A DNA stretch of 64,000 bases, from contig JACGWO010000006.1 in assembly GCA_034509735.1 (NCBI GenBank), positions 15,772,064 through 15,836,063 of the forward strand, in the 5' to 3' direction. The DNA is from Sesamum alatum. Taxonomy: Eukaryota; Streptophyta; Magnoliopsida; Lamiales; Pedaliaceae. Shown here one piece after another: positions 57,139 through 64,000 of the stretch. The notes under the pieces are model-generated. The model made no database searches. It saw nothing but the letters and a program-made list of their open reading frames with translations, and was not told where the DNA came from. Position 1 is the first letter of the stretch. Every line of letters starts with the position of its first letter. Position numbers and translations under genes: made by a program.

Positions 57139-59336
57139 ATCTCCCACTTGACCTAAAGCCAATCACCTATTGACCTCGATCCTCTTATTCAGATGGTGAG
57201 TATGGGCAACTTGCGACATGGGCTTAGCAAGTGGATCTGCTATGTTTTTTGCGGAGTTGACTCGGTCCAACCGACCGTCACTCCTGCTATCCATCTCTCT
57301 AAGCAGATGGCAACGTCTAAGAATATGCTTGGATCGTGATGAGATCTCGGTTTCTTTGCTAGCGCTATCACCCCGATGTTATCATAAAAGATAATTACAG
57401 GCTTAGCAATGCTAGGTACTACATCCAACCCTTGGATGTAGCTCATCAACCAAACCACTCCTTAACAGCTTGCAAAGCCGCTATGTATTCAAAACTGTAT
57501 GGTGGAGTCCGCCGTGGTAGCCTGCTTGGAACCTTTCCAAGTAACCACGCCACCATTTTGTCTAAATACAAAACTAAATTGAGACTTGGCATCTTCGTCA
57601 TCCGACTGGAAGCTAGTGTCGCTATTAGCCTTCCAGTATCAACTCTCCACCACCGTAGATAAAAACATGTCCTTAGTCCTTTTTCAGGTACTTCAGGATA
57701 GTCTTGACTGCACTCCAGTGTGCTTTCCCGGCACACGACTGATATCGACTAGTTACGCTCAAAGCGAAAGCCACATCAACTCTAGTGCACTGAACAACAT
57801 ACTGTATGCTGCCTACGGCTGAAGCATAGGGATGTCCTACATCCGTTTAAGTTCCTCATCAGTCTTAGGAGACTGCTTCTTGGATAACTTAATTTCATGG
57901 CTCATATACGAGGACTGGGGCATTCCTAACATCCTTCTAGATCTATCCCTGTAGATCTTGATGCCAAGGATGTAGGATGCCTCGCCCATATCCTTCATGG
58001 AGAATTGTGTTGACAACCAAGCTTTAGTGGTACCCAACATCTTAGCATCATTCCCAATGAGCAAGATGTCATCCACGTAAAGCACCAAAAATGCACAAGG
58101 ATCGGACTCGTTCTTGATGAAATCATATCCCCGTATGACTTCATCAAAACGTATGTTCCAGCTTCGGGTTTAACCCCCTTTTGGTGGATCTGCTAGGGTC
58201 CAAATCTTGTTTGTACCCATCGAGTGCATCTCGAATTTCATGGCCTCAAGCCACATGTCCGAATCGATGTCCGACATCGCTTCTCTGTACGTCTTTGGAT
58301 CATTATCCAACTGACCGGTCAGGCCCCAGAAATCTATACCTATCAGGTGCATGGGATACTCTGGCCGACCTACGGAGGACTGGAACAATATCAGTGGGAA
58401 CCACTGGCTCAGATGTCACTGCCGCCTCATGGGGTGCCTCACTTGATTCCTCAAGGAGCATCTCATCGCGTCGACTATCCGATGGAAAACCTTTTTCCAA
58501 GAACACTGCGTTTCACGAGACAAAAACCTTTTGCTCGGAGGGATCATAGAAATAATACCCCGCAGTTTCTTTCGGATAGCCAATGAACCTGCATAAACTA
58601 GGCCTCGAGTCCAGTTTATCTCCCACTAATCTCTTGACATATGCGGGGCAACCCCACACTTTCAAGTATTTGTAGGAGGCAGGCTTGCCATGCCATATCT
58701 CATATGGCGTCTAGGATACCTTTTTTAGATGGCGCCAAAGTTCAAAACTTTGGCCGTCGTCTCAAGAGCGTATCCCCAGAAGGAAAGGGTAGTTCGTTTA
58801 AAACTCATCATAGATCGGACCATGTCCAACAAGGTCCGATTCCTCCTTTCAGACACACCATTAAGCTGCGGTGTTCCAGGAGGGGTCCACTGAGAGAGAA
58901 TCCCATTCTCTTTTAGATAATCAGTAAAACTCACCACTCAAATACTCTCCACCTCGGTCTGACCGAAGGGCTTTGATCTTTCGACCGGTTTTGTTCTCTA
59001 CTTCAAGTCTGTATTCCTTAAACCTTCCAAAGGCTTCAGACTTGTACCTCATCAGGTAAACATAACCATACCGTGAGTGATCATCGGTAAAGGTTATGAA
59101 GTATGAGTACCCACCTCTATCCTGAGTATTTAGTGGACCACAGACATCTGTATGGATCAAATCCAACAGACCACTGGCTAGCGTACTTTGTCCAACAAAG
59201 GGTTTCTTGGTCATCTTTCCCTTTAGACAGGATTCGCAGATCGGTAGTTGTCCAAATCGTCTATTTCTAGACTCTTTGAGTCCACCAACCTTCTTATCCT
59301 ATCTTTAGAGATATGACCTAACCTCGCATGCCATAT
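57139..59336 (-). pseudogene. Integrase, RT and RNase H remnants, B3
   Basis: Read on the minus strand from 59336 it starts in the integrase zinc region (WHARLGHISKDRI), keeps the catalytic core (HTDVCGP, SDRGGEYLSG, NGVSERRN) with a small break near 58935, and shares the FVS-stop lesion at 58513-58515. RT has lost about 340 bp at 58165-58168 relative to B1 (deletion between two CCCG copies), then YVDD at 58068-58079. A second deletion of about 70 bp removes the IEKVLKRF to GFLPM segment near 57903. RNase H has the shared B lesions at 57485-57503. PPT is at 57139-57149. Confidence 0.88.
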
Positions 59337-60721
59337 CCGGTGGATCGTCCCGGGAATTGCGCGAATGCGGAAGCGCGGTAAAAATAAACATATTAAAATA
59401 AAAGGCATGCTTTAAATTTAAAGAACACGCTCAAGGGGTGTGCCCTTGAGGTTCCCGGGCGTTCGGTGTATCTCATGATCATAAAATAATTAAAGAAATC
59501 ATGGAGGCCATAGAGTTGAAAAATGAAGAGGGACGAAAATCTTAAACGAGACCAAACCGTTGTCGTTTTCGTCTTCAACTGCTACTCGCGTTGTTCCCCA
59601 TTTTGCACCAAGACCTCGTTCTTGAGATCCTCCAAATCGTGACACACGATCCACCCACGTATTCTTGTACGTCGTGCTAGCAACGAACAAGTATTATATT
59701 GGAGAGGATAGATCAACCACGCGTTATGAATTAACGGGATCGATCTTCCTTTGTTCAATTGTTCCAAGAACAAAAGAACAAGAAAATAATATTTTCTTGG
59801 TAAGAGAGAGAGAGAGGGGCGGACGAGAGATGGGAGAGAGTGTGTGTTGTGTGTGTTTTTCAAGAATCATCAATCTCACAATGTTGGAAGCTAGAGGTTT
59901 ATATAGAGGAAGAGTTTATCCTCTTTAAACTCAAACTCTAAGTAACCTAATTCGACTAGGATTTTGACCTAGTCAAAGTCCTAGTCAAACTAGTGTTTGA
60001 CCTAGTCAAACGAATCCTAGCCTTCCATCTCCCCTTTCGATCTCAACCGTTGATTTTAATTTATGGAATATTTAAATCCTATTAAATATCCAAAAGGCTA
60101 AAAAAATTAAATATAATATTATAAATAACTATTATAATTTATTCTAAGCCCATTAAATCAACCCTTTTAATAAATCCTATTTATTAATTTAATTCCTTTT
60201 ATCAAATAGAAGGAATTAATTTCTCCAAGAAAATATAGGACCCGATTAAAATCTAATTTAATCATTCCTTTACTCCAATATTTAATTCCAAATTAAATAC
60301 TAAGTGTGTGTGGATAGTGTGTGACTCTTTAGGTTCACCATTCAGCTAGACTTGGTCGGATTCCTAGAATCCGTCCGTTACCATGGGTGGCCATCTAGCA
60401 ACGGTCCATGGCACTAGAGACTAGGTGAAATATTTGGGGATGAACATTTAGGCTCTAACAGTACACTTGTCCTTCTGTCTTCGGTCTCATCACTTAGAGT
60501 TTAGGGCACGGAAAATGCAGGTACCCATTTTAGACCTAAGTGTCGGTCTGTCCTTACTAAACGCCGCAAGGGAAACCTTTTTCCTTCTATTCAGTCACTG
60601 TGGCCACAGATTTCAGGGGCAAGACACAGAGCATATATGAGACTCAACTGTCAACACCTTTTGACAGGAGACAGATCATTTCTTGGAAACTACTGTCACT
60701 TTGTACACCCGAGCGGCACTA
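59337..60721 (-). repeat. Family A LTR fragment, minus strand
   Basis: Starts at ATCCGGTGGATCG, missing the terminal TGAAAGAAA bases of the minus-strand LTR end, and is fused to B3 integrase sequence at the shared bases AT. It resembles Element 1 LTRs, including a W-box cluster near 59950-60015 and TATA near 59897-59905. It is interrupted at 60721 by the B4 LTR. The preceding CACTA (60717-60721) is the likely duplication. Confidence 0.88.
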
Positions 60722-62952
60722 TGAAGGACAAGCGGATCCGCCCGGGAGCGCGAGTGGAAGTGAGAAAGGCGAGAAATTGTGCGTAAATCTAAATCAAATT
60801 CAAAATACGCGAATCCCAAGGGGTGTACCCTTGGGTGCTCAACCGGGCGTTCAATGTAGGATGTGTAAATATTAAAACATATATTTAAACACATAGGGCA
60901 TAGATATATAAATGAAATCAATCAAAGCGTAATAAACCGTTACCTTTGATTGTTTAGCGTATGCTCCCGGCTACTTGCGTTGTTCCTTCTCCGGAATGCT
61001 CACGAAATCCAAACGTATGGATTCTCCAAAGGTGATCCACACCACACCGGAAGAAACACACGTTCTTCTAGCTAGAAAGAACGGGTTTAGGAACGAATCG
61101 GTTTAAGAGAAGAACACTATGAATTAGTGTTCTCTTAAACTTACTTTGTTCTTCTTCTTGATTCAAAATCAAGTGAAGAACACAAGTGTAAGAGAGGGAG
61201 GGAAGTACGAAATTTTGAGAGAGAGGAGAGGATTTTTGTCTTCTCCTTTTCCTAGAAAAAGATGAATAATGAATCACTTATGCTTGGTGTTGTATATTCT
61301 AATATATATACATAATTAATTTGATTATTGGAATGTGTCTAGGTTCATCCAAGGATGTCTAGATTCATTCTAATCAATCACCATCAATTCTTCAATCAAG
61401 CCTACCAAAATTTATGGTATGATCAAATCATACCAAAAGGGAAGAGCTTGATTGGAGTTGATTTGTCTCTTTCCAAAAGAGATAAGTCAACATACCATCT
61501 AGCATGAAACATGGCTGATTTTGCTTCCTCCAAGGGGCCATGTTTAATTAAGGAAAGAAGTCCAACTTCTTCCCATTCATAATTAGGAATTATTTCTCCT
61601 CTCGGGTATAATTTAACGGACCAGGTTTTATCGTAATCCAATTACGATGAACCCAATATTAAATCCAATTTAATGTCCACTTAAATTATTCCCGTTGATC
61701 TTTTAATCCAATTAAAAGATCCAACGTCTCAAACTCTCAACTTTCCATATTTAATCGAAAATCCAATTTACCGATTAAATGAAAGCCCGATACAATATCG
61801 GCCCGTCCATCCAATAGACTTTCCTTAAGTAATCCAATTACTTATTTTATCCTTCGAGATTGACTCCAAGTCGATCTCTCAACCTCCTCGGTGATTTGTG
61901 TGTGACCCTTTAGGTTCACCCTCAGCTAGACTTGGGCCCGTGTCCCACAAGGGCCCGTTACCATGGGTGGCCGTCTAGCAACGGTCCCATGGCACTAGAG
62001 ACTAGGTGAATTGGCGTGAACATTTAGGCGCCGATTCCGTACGGGTAACGATCCTTCCGTCTAACCGTCTATCGTCTCCCGGCCTTAGTCTAGGGTATGG
62101 AATTGGGCATCGTTCCCATCCTTGACTAGGCATCTATGCTTAATACTCGAGACCACGTATGCTTCATTGCGTCGACACAGGAAACCATTCCCTGTTCGAC
62201 CAACCACTGTGGCCACAGCTTCAAACAGCATGAACGTGTCTCCGAGTGCATAGGAGATACCTCTGTCACATACTGACAGGGGACGGATCCTCTTCTTGGA
62301 ATCCACCGTCCTCACTACACATTCTGACTGCACTGGACAAGGCTTATGATAATCATCTTACAGAATGATTACCTCTCTCCAGATCCAAGATAAACAGCCG
62401 TCCTGTGCACGCGACTGCCATGATCCCTCAAGTCTGAGGATTACTCCGTACTATCGGAACCGGGGAAAACCAATCATACCGACCAAGCCTCCAAGGCTTC
62501 CGTATGATGATCCCCACGAGTCAGTCCAGTCGGCTCGACCCCCAGTCGACCAACCCATCAAGATCGTGTAGGCGTCCCACGCCTGTCGCCGATGAAACAC
62601 AGCACTCATCCAATGAACACGACTCTTGACGCAAGTCTCAATAGGACTCTCGATGCCCTGTCTCGAGGTCCTCGACTTGGAACGTTTCAGACCCAACTCT
62701 TAATCAGTTGGTTTCATGACCACCATCCAATGCGTGGCCCAACTGCACTAGTTGTTATCCATGGTCTGTGGGCTTTGTTGCGATATAAGTTAAACACCGG
62801 TTTAACAAATGTAAGATGAGCGCAACAAAGAAGGTACCATTGGTGACGAACACTCATCTTATTCATCACATAATAATATTACATTCACATCAAGTTGTCG
62901 GATAGGTTACAAATTGCCAAACCTATTGGCTTTCTGGTCACCTATTCCAACA
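60722..62952 (-). repeat. B4 3' LTR
   Basis: 2,231 bp, TG...CA on the minus strand, next to a PPT. Close to B3 but with its own indels, for example in the block near 62040-62075. Contains the GGGCCC hairpin (about 61935-61958) and the ATCATACC dyad. Confidence 0.92.
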
Positions 62953-64000
62953 ATCTCCCACTTGACCTAATGCCAATCACCCATTGACCTCGAACCTCTT
63001 ATTCAGATGGTGAGTATGGGCAACTTGCTACATGGGCTTAGCAAGTGGATCTGCATGTTTTCTGCGGAGCTGACTCGGTCCAACCGAACGTCAGTCCTGC
63101 TATCCATCTCTCTAAGTAGATTGTAGCGTCTAAGAATATGCTTGGATCGTGATGAGATCTCGGTTCCTTTGCTAGCGCTATCGTCCCGTTGTTATCATAA
63201 AAGATAATTATAGGTTTAGCAATGCTAGGTACTACATCCAACCCTTGGATGTAGCTCATCAACCAAACCACTCCTTAGCAGCTTCCAAAGCCGCTATGTA
63301 TTCAAAAACTCTATGGTGGAGTCCGTCGTGGTAGCCTACTTGGAACTCTTCCAAGTAACCACACCACCATTTAATCTAAATACAAAACCATACTGAGACT
63401 TGGCATCATCGTCATCCGATTGGAAGCTAGTGTCGCTATTAGCCTTCCAGTATCAACTCTCCACTGCCGTAGATCAAGAACATGTCCTTAGTCCTTTTTT
63501 AGGTACTTCAGGATAGTCTTGACTGCACTCCAGTGTGCCTCCCTGGCACACGAGTGATATCGACTTGTTACGCTCAAAGCGAAAGCCACATCAGGTCTAG
63601 TGGATTGAACAACAAACTGTATGCTGCCTACGGCTGAAGCATAGGGGATGTCCAACAACCGTTTAAGCTCCTCATCAGTCTTAGGAGACTGCTTTTTGGA
63701 TAACTTAATTCCATGCCTCATAGGAAGGAATCCTCGTTTTGAGTTCTCCATCTTGAATCTCTTCAAGACTTTCTCAATGTACGAGGACTGGGCCATTCCT
63801 AACATCCTTTTAGATCTATCCCTGTAGATCTTGATGCCAAGGATGTAGGATGCCTCGCCCATATCCTTCATGGAGAATTGTGTTGACAACCAAGCTTTAA
63901 TGGTACCCAACATCTTAGCATCATTCCCAATGAGCAAGATGTCATCCACGTGAAGCACCAGAAACGCAACTGAGCTCCCACTGATCTTCTTGTATACACA
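62953..64000 (-). pseudogene. RT C-part and RNase H, B4 (runs off the window)
   Basis: Minus-strand reading from 64000: RT with the catalytic box reading HVDD instead of YVDD (63941-63952), an open stretch MKDMGEASYILGIKIYRDRSKRMLG to SVTSRYHSCAREAHW, then a break near 63495. RNase H follows with the CAG-to-TAG stop at 63336-63338 (shared with B1), the altered TTEAEY site at 63301-63318 and the short loss before VWLMSYIQ, both common to the B copies. PPT at 62953-62963. The rest of the element lies beyond the window. Confidence 0.88.

Noticed and set aside
1..64000. CRISPR-like or bacterial defence systems
   Set aside because: Repeats are LTRs, a satellite and leader hairpins; there are no short regular repeat-spacer arrays and no prokaryotic genes.

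Overview
The window looks like repeat-rich, probably heterochromatic nuclear DNA of a flowering plant, most likely a eudicot. I infer this from Ty1/copia LTR retrotransposons with an initiator-tRNA-Met primer binding site, plant telo-box motifs, W-box-rich LTR promoters, an AT-rich satellite and heavy nesting. The species cannot be named from the sequence. No host gene, tRNA, rRNA or CRISPR array was recognised. Every coding stretch belongs to a retrotransposon and all are damaged.

Layout. Bases 1-3969 are a satellite array with a period of about 617 bp. Bases 3970-4759 are an old copia ruin (LTR fragment plus degenerate pol). Bases 4760-7200 are the 5' LTR and leader start of a diverged element, here called family C. 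At 7201 a family A element (A1) begins (LTR, PBS, leader, gag) and is cut at 11702 by a family B element (B1, 11703-42502). B1 is itself split by two complete minus-strand family A elements. Element 1 (12506-22828) lies in the B1 5' LTR with target-site duplication GTCTC. Element 2 (27220-37543) lies between B1 gag-pro and integrase with duplication TCTAT. Both are about 10.3 kb with LTRs of about 2.0 kb.

Bases 42503-46018 are family A fragments. Bases 46019-53305 are a second B element (B2) carrying a solo family A LTR (49962-51952, duplication GGTTA). Bases 53306-54910 are an orphan family A leader. Bases 54911-59336 are a minus-strand B element (B3, 3' LTR plus pol). Bases 59337-60721 are an A LTR fragment. 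Bases 60722-64000 are another minus-strand B element (B4) that runs off the window.

How the parts work. Each family has the same plan: an LTR of about 2 kb, PBS matching initiator tRNA-Met, a leader of 1.6-2.2 kb with a GC-rich hairpin tract, gag with one CCHC knuckle, protease (DTG), integrase (HHCC, DD35E), reverse transcriptase (YVDD), RNase H, polypurine tract and LTR. Families A and B encode related proteins but have diverged LTRs and leaders. Lesions in A copies are private. Several lesions are shared among B copies, which suggests that B spread while defective, perhaps using A proteins.

The most interesting non-coding signals are twin leader hairpins around the core CACGAGTCGTG whose outer stems change in a compensatory way between copies, GC-rich hairpin arrays, an inverted telo-box pair, and nested W-box palindromes just upstream of the A LTR TATA box. 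These structures were read by eye and not tested statistically. I saw no novel protein system.
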